Source of the DNA: Chloroflexota bacterium | Lineage (GTDB): Bacteria > Chloroflexota > Anaerolineae > Anaerolineales > UBA4823 | Assembly (NCBI GenBank): GCA_030669775.1 | Contig: DAOVCZ010000057.1 | Coordinates: 1-9,626 of the forward strand | Reading direction: 5' to 3' | Length of the DNA stretch: 9,626 nt | Part shown: piece by piece, positions 1 to 5,944 of the stretch | How the letters are laid out: each line of letters opens with the position of its first letter | Numbering within the stretch: position 1 is the stretch's first letter | Made by a program: the position numbers and the translations under genes | The notes under the pieces: model-generated | Database searches by the model: none | What the model was told of the DNA's origin: nothing | The model's input: the letters and a program-made list of their open reading frames with translations, nothing else

Positions 1-147
1 TTTGCGCCGACGCCGAAGGCCTTGGCAATCGCATCAGTGGTGACGTCGTCGTGGGTGGGCCCGATGCCGCCGGTGGTGAAGACATAGGTGTAGCGCTCAC
101 GCAGCGCGTTGACCGCCTCGACGATGTCCGCCTCCACAACCGGGCGC
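1..147 (-). pseudogene. CinA/MoaB-type molybdopterin-binding domain fragment, runs off left edge
   Basis: Read leftward, the frame gives VVEADIVEAVNALRERY followed by TYVFTTGGIGPTHDDVTTDAIAKAFGVGA. The TTGGIGPTHDD stretch is the hallmark of the MoCF/MoaB-like domain of CinA (competence/damage-inducible protein A) and related nicotinamide-nucleotide amidases. CinA normally has about 60 residues before this point, including a G-D-E-[IL]-L-x-G motif. Here the open frame continues only to an ATG at 218 and codes for unrelated residues (ITHLGSVHHLEDFLRRE), so the N-terminal strand-helix unit is missing. The wording is close to alphaproteobacterial CinA-like proteins and the stretch is clearly richer in GC than the rest of the window. 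It could be a truncated gene, a transferred scrap or a chimeric contig end. The family call is fairly sure; the pseudogene call is inferred because the C-terminal side is outside the window. Confidence 0.65.
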
Positions 148-225
148 TCTCGGCGGAGGAAGTCCTCGAGGTGATGAACGCTCCCTAGGTGGGTAATATG
201 GAGCAGGGTGATGCTCATGAAACGC

Positions 226-279
226 TCTGCGAGCGCGCACGTCGCTCACGACGAATATGCCGGGAATACTGGTCTCCAG
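226..279 (-). pseudogene. Scrap of a thioredoxin-reductase-like flavoprotein C-terminus
   Basis: The leftward frame reads LETSIPGIFVVSDVRARR. This matches the conserved segment near the end of thioredoxin-reductase-like FAD/NAD(P) oxidoreductases, usually LETSxPGIFAxGDVR. The conserved Gly of GDVR, which contacts FAD, is Ser here. Before it, a different frame gives LDLDDFSFSP, which could be the decayed approach to the motif. After it, the expected KRVAxxVGEG helix is not found and the frame passes into unrelated sequence. No Rossmann-fold part or CxxC is present. Only about 18 residues are recognisable, so this is a relic identified by one motif. Confidence 0.4.
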
Positions 280-378
280 TTTCGGGGGGTGAAAACGAGA
301 AATCATCCAGATCGAGCGAACCTTCGCCGATTCGAAGTTAACGTCTTTGCCATTTATCGGTACTGGCAAGACGATTTC

Positions 379-453
379 CGCATAGCCATGGTGTGCGAAG
401 TAACTCCGACGACGGTCTTCGGCTTCGGCAAGGGCGAATCGTTCAGCTTGGAT
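379..453 (+). pseudogene. Possible scrap of a pyridoxamine-5'-phosphate-oxidase-like (PPOX) protein
   Basis: A rightward frame gives RIAMVCEVTPTTVFGFGKGESFS. This resembles the late strand of PPOX-family flavin/F420 split-barrel proteins, where a sequence like 'TPTRVFGFGKGxxFSQTRW' occurs. The match stops at FS; the usual QTRW is absent and the continuation (LDINSGNMFT) is not recognised. Upstream residues in the same frame also do not resemble the family. It may be a relic or a chance match, and its strand differs from the two scraps to its left. Confidence 0.25.
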
Positions 454-550
454 ATTAATTCAGGAAATATGTTCACAATCGGCGTGAATAGATTGGATAA
501 CAGAATAAATGAAGGAAATTTAAAGGATGGTTGCCACGATGAAAGGAATC

Positions 551-601
551 AAAAAAAGCCCACCTCGCTCACTCAACAATCTGAGTTTGCGAGACGGGCT
601 T
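551..601 (-). terminator. Strong intrinsic terminator for leftward transcription
   Basis: Three stacked helices (556-561/596-601, 564-568/589-593 and 571-575/582-586; 6, 5 and 5 base pairs) are separated by two symmetric 2x2 internal loops and closed by a 6-base loop at 576-581. On the minus strand the hairpin ends in an uninterrupted run of seven T (551-557 on the plus strand), the layout of a Rho-independent terminator. On the plus strand the hairpin is followed by tgaatag, so it is not a rightward terminator. No leftward gene can be recognised immediately upstream of it. Confidence 0.75.
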
Positions 602-882
602 GAATAGAGCCGTGCTAATGACAGCGGAATTGCAGGTGGCACGAGTCCCTGCATCACGCACCCCTACTGCCCAGGCGGTGCCCTACGGGGTCACCGACAG
701 CAGGAGAATAAGCATTTCAATTGTAATGACCCCCCTATGTTCACTTCTTACCCTACTACCTACAATTATTACCGTGTGTCTACCGCACGGGGGTGATTTT
801 CTCGTTATGAAGATGGAGGACTTGTTTTTATTGAGGAACACACTGATCACACGCCTTTCTAGCGAAGAGAGCGCGTTTGTAC
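602..882. other. Stretch without a recognisable gene
   Basis: A rightward open frame of 96 codons (600-890) exists here, but it has no ribosome binding site and its translation resembles no family known to me. A leftward open tract ending at 569-571 is equally anonymous. Two hairpins can be drawn: 772-778 with 784-790 (7 pairs, loop of 5), and one around 677-695 with a small bulge. I see no transposase remnant or RNA gene that I can name. Confidence 0.5.
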
Positions 883-911
883 TTGCCTAAGAGGGAAATA
901 TTCTATATACT
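883..911 (+). promoter_or_regulatory. Possible sigma-70-type promoter for a short transcript
   Basis: TTGCCT at 883-888 (4 of 6 to the -35 consensus) and TATACT at 906-911 (5 of 6 to the -10 consensus) are separated by exactly 17 bases. Transcription would begin near 918 and would meet a palindrome (937-954) and then a terminator-like hairpin (981-1008), giving an RNA of about 100 bases. There is no coding sequence of note within it. This is a pattern match only; boxes this good also occur by chance in AT-rich DNA. Confidence 0.35.
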
Positions 912-936
912 AATATCGGCTTACAAGCACATGGTC

Positions 937-954
937 ACCAATTCGTGAATTGGT
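937..954. repeat. Near-perfect palindrome, 8-base arms
   Basis: The arms accaattc (937-944) and gaattggt (947-954) are exact reverse complements around a 2-base centre. In DNA this could be a protein-binding dyad. In an RNA the central bases would have to open to form a loop. It sits about 20 bases downstream of the start predicted from the promoter at 883-911. Confidence 0.5.
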
Positions 955-980
955 AAAGGGAGTAACTAAGCCCCGTTCAT

Positions 981-1018
981 CGCCCTCCTTACATATGATG
1001 GGAGGGCGGTTTGTGTGT
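981..1018 (+). terminator. Terminator-like hairpin with a weak T tract
   Basis: The arms cgccctcc (981-988) and ggagggcg (1001-1008) pair perfectly over 8 GC-rich base pairs with a 12-base loop. The downstream strand reads gtttgtgtgt, a mixed G/T tract that is weaker than a classic U run. The left arm can alternatively pair with AAGGGAG at 956-962 (6 pairs, one bulged G), so a mutually exclusive antiterminator fold is conceivable. No named riboswitch could be fitted. Confidence 0.4.
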
Positions 1019-1275
1019 AATGGTTATACGAACATATTCGCTTCCTGCTAAATGGAGTGGAAATCTTTGGCTCGCAAGCGGCCTCGGTTTGCGGCTCATC
1101 CGCCACCCCGTTAGACCGCCAAAATGGTTCAATTGTAGGAGGTCAAAGGATGAGTTTCTTGCACCATCTCATGGTAAGACAGGTTCGCCTGCCTAGGGGG
1201 TTTTGGGAGAAGATTCCCGACCGCTCAGCTCGCGACCGTTGGCCGGCGTGTTGCCGCGAAGAAAGGAGTACAAAA
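1019..1275. other. Leader region before the lipoprotein gene
   Basis: No independent gene is recognisable. The only notable element is an aggagg Shine-Dalgarno sequence at 1137-1142, 7 bases before an ATG at 1150. That ATG is in the same frame as the lipoprotein gene and has no stop before it. I found no convincing promoter. Confidence 0.45.
1137..1152 (+). promoter_or_regulatory. Alternative in-frame ribosome binding site and start codon
   Basis: aggagg at 1137-1142 is followed after 7 bases by ATG at 1150-1152. The reading frame is open from there through the lipoprotein gene, giving a 217-residue product with a basic, Trp- and Cys-containing N-terminal extension (MSFLHHLMVRQVRLPRGFWE...). 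The lipoprotein's own site at 1262-1268 is about as strong, so the two starts compete on sequence alone. The signal peptide favours the downstream one. Confidence 0.4.
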
Positions 1276-1803
1276 ATGAGTTACCAGAAATTGCTACAGT
1301 GGGTGATTGGTTCTACGTTGGTTGTGTTGCTCCTGGTTAGGTGCGGAGCTCCCCCAGCTACACCAGTGGCGCCGACGATCCCGCCAACCGCCACACCAAT
1401 TCCATCGACCGCCACACCAGTCCCACCAACCGACACCCCTACACCGAAGCCCCCAACGGCAACGCCCACAGAAACCTTCACGCTGGCAACGTCCGCCGAG
1501 GAGATTGTTGGCACGTGGCATAAGAGAAGTTTATACATCCGCTTCGATGAAGATGGGACTTTTCGCGAGGCGTATTCACTGGACGGACTCGATAGGCCAT
1601 TTTCCATCAATTCATATCAGTTCGAGGGGACGCAAATTGTCACAACAGAAGTCTCGGTTTCGGGCGTTCCTTCCTGTGGAGATATGATCGGCATCTATGA
1701 AATTCGGTTGCTCGAAAGCGGTAACATCCAGATTGTGACCATCAAAGATCAATGTCACCCGAGAGCGGGTTTTATTTCAGGAGAGAAAGAACTAATCCGC
1801 TAG
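1276..1803 (+). CDS. Small surface lipoprotein with Thr/Pro-rich linker and lipocalin-like domain
   Basis: The protein has 175 residues. Residues 8-21 form a hydrophobic signal segment ending in LLVRC, so Cys23 would be lipidated and anchored on the outer face of the membrane. Arg at -1 is unusual, since lipoboxes normally have Gly, Ala or Ser there. Residues 25-68 are a low-complexity Thr/Pro linker, a common spacer in Chloroflexota lipoproteins. The rest (about 75-175) is a beta-rich domain beginning with EEIVGTW and IRFDEDGTF, the opening pattern of lipocalin-like small-ligand domains; Cys134 and Cys160 could form a disulfide. The start at 1276 is chosen because aaaggag lies 7 bases upstream (1262-1268) and the signal peptide is then N-terminal. 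An in-frame ATG at 1150 with a strong aggagg would add 42 residues and bury the signal. The ligand is unknown and no neighbour forms an operon with it. Confidence 0.8.
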   Translation: MSYQKLLQWVIGSTLVVLLLVRCGAPPATPVAPTIPPTATPIPSTATPVPPTDTPTPKPPTATPTETFTLATSAEEIVGTWHKRSLYIRFDEDGTFREAYSLDGLDRPFSINSYQFEGTQIVTTEVSVSGVPSCGDMIGIYEIRLLESGNIQIVTIKDQCHPRAGFISGEKELIR

Positions 1804-1840
1804 TATGTGAGAGAACAGATGGAGTGTTTTCAAAATCTGA

Positions 1841-1857
1841 GGTGGGTAGTGCCCACC
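1841..1857. repeat. GC-rich inverted repeat just after the lipoprotein gene
   Basis: ggtggg (1841-1846) and cccacc (1852-1857) form a 6-pair stem with a 5-base loop, starting 37 bases after the lipoprotein stop. There is no T tract on either side. It could help end the lipoprotein transcript but falls short of an intrinsic terminator. Confidence 0.3.
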
Positions 1858-1891
1858 CCTCGTCGCTGCATTTCCCAAGCTCGTGCTGCGT

Positions 1892-2300
1892 GTCTGCTTC
1901 TGACCGGGTTCGCAAATGGGGGAGAAATGCTTGGATTCCATAATAAACTTCCCACAAATTCACATCGACAACCTTATTAAACTGCACATCGGAGATATCT
2001 TCAAAGATTGTCGGGGTCAAAGTGATGCCGGTATCATTGATCAAAATATCCACCTACCCATGTTCTGCAATCACTTCCTCGGCAAATTGACCACATTTGT
2101 CTCTGGCTTGAAATATCCACCGTATACAAGCTCACCTTGGAATCTTGGGAAAGCAGGCCGTGTGTCTCCGCTAAACTCTCACTATCGATATCACCCACGG
2201 CGAGATGACCACCTTCCTGGTTGAGCTGAACAGCTAAACTTTGCCCGATCCCCGAACCCGCACCGGTAATTACCATTACTTTTTCCTAAAACACTTCTCT
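1892..2300 (-). pseudogene. Broken short-chain dehydrogenase/reductase (SDR) gene
   Basis: The leftward translation starts EKVMVITGAGSGIGQSLAVQLNQEGGHLAVGDID, the classical SDR cofactor motif TGxxxGxG plus the acidic end of strand 2, which suggests NAD preference. It continues VSLYTVDISS and then shifts frame at 2105-2106. Removing one C there restores SSRDKCGQFAEEVIAEHG. A TAG at 2054-2056 follows, and the same frame then resumes VDILINDTGITLTPTIFEDISDVQFNKVVDVNLWEVYYGIQAFLPHLRTR. Here NDTG replaces the usual NNAG. A second TAG (2286-2288) interrupts the N-terminus before EKVMVITG. After RSEAD (1892) the similarity ends, so the Ser and YxxxK catalytic residues and the whole C-terminal half are missing. 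Functional SDRs have about 250-280 residues; this gene cannot make an enzyme. Confidence 0.85.
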
Positions 2301-2646
2301 GGAATTTATCCTCATTATTTCACACACCGACCCAACGGATTGGTTTTATCATATATTAAATCATGAACTCCTCGATAGCCTACGATTGTTTGCTGTTACT
2401 TGAGATCCAAATTAATCAAATTTCACATTTGATTTCCCCGGTATCATTCATGAAATTTCTGCCATAACCGAGATTCCCACTAAGCATCATTGCCCAATCA
2501 TTAAGATTTGAGTCCCCAAACTAACAGGAATCATAAAGAAATTATTAGATCGCGCGATTATTGTCACATTTTTATATCGATCGGTGTTTTAATATAGAAG
2601 GATAAACAATATTGAACAGAATCGCTCATATCTAAAGGAGCTTTGA
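2301..2646. other. AT-rich intergenic region upstream of the LolA-like gene
   Basis: No gene is recognisable. It contains a hairpin at 2414-2434 and TTGTCA at 2561-2566, but the nearest -10-like hexamer (taatat, 2590-2595) is 23 bases away, too far for a normal sigma-70 promoter. The promoter of the following operon probably lies here, but I cannot place it. Confidence 0.5.
2414..2434. repeat. AT-rich inverted repeat
   Basis: aatcaaat (2414-2421) and atttgatt (2427-2434) are exact reverse complements with a 5-base spacer. It lies between the SDR pseudogene and the LolA-like gene. A regulator-binding dyad or a simple hairpin are both possible; there is no T-run to suggest a terminator. Confidence 0.4.
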
Positions 2647-2652
2647 ATGATG
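2635..2652 (+). promoter_or_regulatory. Ribosome binding site and tandem ATG start
   Basis: aaggag at 2635-2640 precedes two consecutive ATG codons at 2647 and 2650. The spacing is 6 bases to the first and 9 to the second, so either can serve; the products differ by one Met. Confidence 0.7.
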
Positions 2653-3774
2653 AACAGAAGAAATATCTTGTTGGTAATCGGTAGCGTGGTTTTGATCGCT
2701 GCTCTGGTGAGTGGTTTTGCTCTAATGCAGCCCTCAGCTGAAGATATTCTCGTGCAAACCATTGAAACACTGGAGACGATCAACGATGCTCATGCAGTTG
2801 TTGAAGTAGATGTGGATACAGTGGAAAAAGACTCCACTGCAACAATTGAAGTTTGGGGACGCCGTGGTGAAGATGGACCTGGCGCTTTCCGGTTAGTGGT
2901 GTTGGAATCCAGCGATGAGAAGGCTGCGGATGCTGTTGTGGTCAGTGATGGAGAGAACCTTTGGGCTTACGCTCCAGCAGAGGGTAAGGTCTTTGTGGGC
3001 ACCGCTGAGGAAGCCAAAGAGATGATGGCAGATAAAGAACCTTTTATGGGCGAATTCGATAAAGCTGACTTCGAGCATCCCGAAAGTCCCGTAGAGGCTG
3101 TCCAGATGCTGCTCGAATACTTCACAGCAGAGAAATCAGGCACTGAATTAGTTGCAAATTCATCTGCTCGCCTGCTCAAATTGGAACCAATCCCTGAACA
3201 AATGCCAGCCGAGTACACTGCCGTTGGCGGGTATATCAACTTATGGATTGACGAAAATCGCAGTGTTCCTGTATCGATCGAGTATACCGGTGGTAGCTTT
3301 GGTGAAATCAGTGTTACGGTTACGGATCTGGATATCAACGCCGGCGTTGATGAGGCGCTTTTCACATTCGAGGTCCCCGCAGATGCCGAAGTTATCTCCT
3401 TTGCCGATCTGGCACCCCAATCGCTTTCGCTCGCTGAAGCAGCTGCTGCGGTTGATTTCGAGTTTCTTACTCCTGCAGAGACTCCGGAAGGTGCAACCCT
3501 GGTTGATGTGCTTGAGGTTCGCGGCACAATCGTCCAGCGTTATACCTTGCCAAACGGCGGCTCCTTCTCTGTAGCCCAGGGGATTTCCGATGAAATAGCG
3601 CAACCATCCACTGAAAAGCAGCTGGTTGAGGTGCGTGGAGTTTTCGGAACGATATTTGTTGCCGAAGATGGAAACCAGGTACTGCTGACCTGGAACGAAG
3701 GTGACCTATTCTATTCTGTTGCAGGTGATCTTACAGTTGACCAGGCATTAATGATCGCAGAGTCACTGCAGTAA
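2647..3774 (+). CDS. Membrane-anchored LolA-like protein with C-terminal DUF4367 domain
   Basis: The protein has 375 residues. Residues 6-27 are a single hydrophobic N-terminal segment after MMNRRN, a membrane anchor or signal peptide; there is no lipobox Cys. Residues about 31-250 look like the LolA/RseB-type half-barrel: regular beta strands with the typical ending YINLWIDENRSVPVSIEY...VTVTDLDINAGVDEALFTFEVPADAEVI. Residues about 258-373 resemble DUF4367 (FEFLTPAETPEGATLVDVLEVRG...VLLTWNEGDLFYSVAGDLTVDQALMIAESL). The fold family binds lipids or lipoprotein acyl chains, or senses envelope state, so a role as an extracytoplasmic carrier or sensor for the transporter encoded next is likely but inferred. 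Its stop codon directly touches the ATG of the MacB-like gene, so the two form an operon. The substrate is unknown. Confidence 0.75.
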   Translation: MMNRRNILLVIGSVVLIAALVSGFALMQPSAEDILVQTIETLETINDAHAVVEVDVDTVEKDSTATIEVWGRRGEDGPGAFRLVVLESSDEKAADAVVVSDGENLWAYAPAEGKVFVGTAEEAKEMMADKEPFMGEFDKADFEHPESPVEAVQMLLEYFTAEKSGTELVANSSARLLKLEPIPEQMPAEYTAVGGYINLWIDENRSVPVSIEYTGGSFGEISVTVTDLDINAGVDEALFTFEVPADAEVISFADLAPQSLSLAEAAAAVDFEFLTPAETPEGATLVDVLEVRGTIVQRYTLPNGGSFSVAQGISDEIAQPSTEKQLVEVRGVFGTIFVAEDGNQVLLTWNEGDLFYSVAGDLTVDQALMIAESLQ

Positions 3775-5817
3775 ATGGTTGCAGCGATTCGACTGGTTGA
3801 TATCTGTCGCCAATACCAGCTTGGCAGCACAGATGTAAATGCACTCAACAATATCAACATAGAAATCGACCAGGGCGACTTTGTTGCCCTGGTCGGTCCA
3901 TCTGGGTCGGGGAAATCTACCCTGTTGAATTTGCTGGGTGGTCTGGATAAGCCTACCAGCGGTGAAATAAGTGTTCAGGGTTTAGCTTTACAGGACGCCA
4001 CAGAAATAGAACTTACCGCTCACCGGCGGCACAATGTTGGCTTCATTTTCCAAACATTTAATCTCATTCCCACCCTAACCGCGCTGGAAAATGTCGCTTT
4101 ACCCCTCATGCTCAGCGGAGTAGCTTTGGCTGAGCGGTGTGAACGTGCCCGGCAATTATTAAACCGGGTGGGATTGGACCACCGCCTGGATCACCGTCCC
4201 ACAGAGATGTCTGGTGGTGAGCAGCAGCGCGCCGCAATCGCCCGCGCGCTGGTGAATAATCCAAACATGATCCTAGCAGATGAACCCACTGGCAATCTGG
4301 ATACATACACCGGGTCTGAAGTCATGCGCTTATTGCGCGAACTCAACGCTGAGCGCGGTGTGACGTTGATTATTGTCACTCATGACCCTGAAGTCGCCTC
4401 GTTTGCTAACCGAATTGTTCACCTGCGAGATGGAGAGATCAAAGAAATTGAAACTACAGGCAAGGATCTATCAAAATCAGGAAAACGAATTTCGACTGAA
4501 TCTCCATCAGTCTTATCCCTTGAAGGAAGGATATCTTTCAGAGATCTAACTCGCACAGCTTATGAAAACCTCAGTAGACGACCAATTCGCAATATTCTGA
4601 CCGCAGCTGGAGTATTGATCGGGATTGTCACCTTGGTGGCGATGGTCTCTTTCGGTGTTGGCGTTCAGAACGAGGTCAATCGCAACTTTCAAGCTCTGGG
4701 TTTGGAAAATGTTTTCGTGTCACCCTCATTCCCTGAAAATGAAGATGCATTTGATCCGTTTGGAATAACACAACCCGATCAACCTCTAACCCCAGAAATC
4801 GCTGCCGAATTAAGGGAAATGCCCATAGTTCAGTCTGTCACCCCCATCCTCAATTTGCCATCCAACATTGAAATCAGCCTATCCTATGGAGAGAATTCAG
4901 TGCCTGTCAGGTTGTCTGGAGGCTTTGGAAATGATCATCCAGGTCCAGGTGGGCCTGACTTTCTAACTCCACCGGAAATGCTGGCCGGGATTCCATTGGG
5001 AGAGGGTGATACCCAAGGAGTGGTGCTGATCGATGGGCTCGCTGATCAATTCATTGAAGGATCTGCGCGTGGTTATGAAGACTTGATCGATGACACAGCC
5101 ACATTGATCGTGCGCCTGCCGCGGGGAGAAACCAAAGAATTCACAAGCATGATTAGTGGTGTTCGCCAGGGAAGGGGTTCACAAACCATCGATCTCGGCT
5201 TAATGGAGCGAACTGCGATCAAAGCCTGGTGGTACGGCAGACCAGACACCCTATCAACAGATGGCTATGATCTGCTGATAGTTAAGGCTATTGACAAAAA
5301 TGCTGTCTCGTCGATTGTTGAAACTGCAGGAACTATGAATTTAGAAGCGCAATCCCTGGGCACTATCCTTGAACTAGCCAATCGCGTTCTGGCGATCCTG
5401 CAGGCTCTGCTGGGTTCGGTGGGTGCGCTGGCGCTTTTGGTAGCCACCTTAGGCGTTGCCAACACGATGATGATGGCGATTTATGAACGCACCAAAGAAA
5501 TTGGCATTCTCAAAGCAGTCGGGGCAACCAACCAGGAAGTCCGCCGTATGTTTACAGCTGATGCAGTGCTTCTTGGTTTGATCGGCGGCGTGGTAGGAGT
5601 GATTTTGGGAACATTACTAGGGCGCCTCGTAGATTGGGCCGGGCATCAATACCTGGCTTCTGAGGGTGTGACCGGGATCGGTCAGATGTCCATCGTGCCT
5701 GCCTGGCTGGCCATTGGTGCCTTGATATTTGCTGGATTTATTGGCGTTGTAGGAGGTATTTATCCAGCAGCCCGGGCAGCAGGTCTTGATCCGGTGGAGG
5801 CACTAAGACACGAGTAA
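3775..5817 (+). CDS. MacB-like ABC transporter: ATPase fused to FtsX-type permease
   Basis: The protein has 680 residues (E. coli MacB: 648). The N-terminal ABC ATPase is complete: Walker A GPSGSGKST at 41-49, Q-loop Gln93, signature MSGGEQQ at 145-151, Walker B MILADE ending at Glu170, and switch His203. A linker leads to the permease half: first helix about 273-296, an extracytoplasmic MacB-type core domain (about 300-535), then helices at about 543-567, 594-618 and 643-665, with YERTKEIGILKAVGAT between and PAARAAGLDPVEALR at the end. This type VII topology drives extracytoplasmic mechanical work (lipoprotein extraction in LolCDE, efflux in MacB) rather than channel transport. There is no MacA-like adaptor nearby; the LolA-like protein takes that gene position. 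The start has no clear ribosome binding site and follows TAA with zero spacing, so translation is probably coupled. Confidence 0.9.
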   Translation: MVAAIRLVDICRQYQLGSTDVNALNNINIEIDQGDFVALVGPSGSGKSTLLNLLGGLDKPTSGEISVQGLALQDATEIELTAHRRHNVGFIFQTFNLIPTLTALENVALPLMLSGVALAERCERARQLLNRVGLDHRLDHRPTEMSGGEQQRAAIARALVNNPNMILADEPTGNLDTYTGSEVMRLLRELNAERGVTLIIVTHDPEVASFANRIVHLRDGEIKEIETTGKDLSKSGKRISTESPSVLSLEGRISFRDLTRTAYENLSRRPIRNILTAAGVLIGIVTLVAMVSFGVGVQNEVNRNFQALGLENVFVSPSFPENEDAFDPFGITQPDQPLTPEIAAELREMPIVQSVTPILNLPSNIEISLSYGENSVPVRLSGGFGNDHPGPGGPDFLTPPEMLAGIPLGEGDTQGVVLIDGLADQFIEGSARGYEDLIDDTATLIVRLPRGETKEFTSMISGVRQGRGSQTIDLGLMERTAIKAWWYGRPDTLSTDGYDLLIVKAIDKNAVSSIVETAGTMNLEAQSLGTILELANRVLAILQALLGSVGALALLVATLGVANTMMMAIYERTKEIGILKAVGATNQEVRRMFTADAVLLGLIGGVVGVILGTLLGRLVDWAGHQYLASEGVTGIGQMSIVPAWLAIGALIFAGFIGVVGGIYPAARAAGLDPVEALRHE

Positions 5818-5906
5818 TTGAGACTTGGATCAGCCTGACGGTTTTAGAGGACTCCCGGCCCTAAGAAATCCCTACCAATACATACCCTCGCTGAAATTTT
5901 AAAGTA

Positions 5907-5936
5907 AAACTGCCCAAGAAAAGTGTTGAGCAGTTT
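5907..5936. terminator. Possible bidirectional terminator between convergent operons
   Basis: aaactgc (5907-5913) and gcagttt (5930-5936) form a 7-pair stem. A 1x1 mismatch and three further pairs (5915-5917 with 5926-5928) lie above it. It sits in the 127-base gap between two genes that face each other. The flanking T-runs are short on both strands (tttcta rightward, ttttac leftward), so efficiency is uncertain. Confidence 0.45.
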
Positions 5937-5944
5937 CTATCATC

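Noticed and set aside
628..655. GGTGGCAC followed by TCCCTGC, like a T-box antiterminator.
   Set aside because: There is no room for the second antiterminator helix, no Stem I or specifier loop was found, and no aminoacyl-tRNA or amino-acid gene lies downstream.
600..890. Rightward open frame of 96 codons.
   Set aside because: No ribosome binding site, no recognisable family, erratic composition; it begins in the tail of the leftward terminator hairpin.
951..1010. Resemblance to the yybP-ykoY manganese riboswitch (AAAGGGAGTAAC, then a CCGTTCAT segment leading into a stem).
   Set aside because: The 5' motif is only similar to GGGGAGUAGC, the matching 3' strand of P1 and the second conserved loop are not found, and no manganese-related gene follows.
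1281..1610. Leftward open frame of 109 codons rich in Gly and Val.
   Set aside because: It is the mirror of the Thr/Pro-linker repeat in the lipoprotein gene.
2561..2595. Promoter for the LolA-like operon from TTGTCA and TAATAT.
   Set aside because: The spacing of 23 bases is outside the usual 16-19 range for sigma-70-type promoters.
2967..3527. Leftward open frame of 186 codons rich in Ser.
   Set aside because: It lies antisense inside the well-supported LolA-like gene and has no domain or ribosome binding site.
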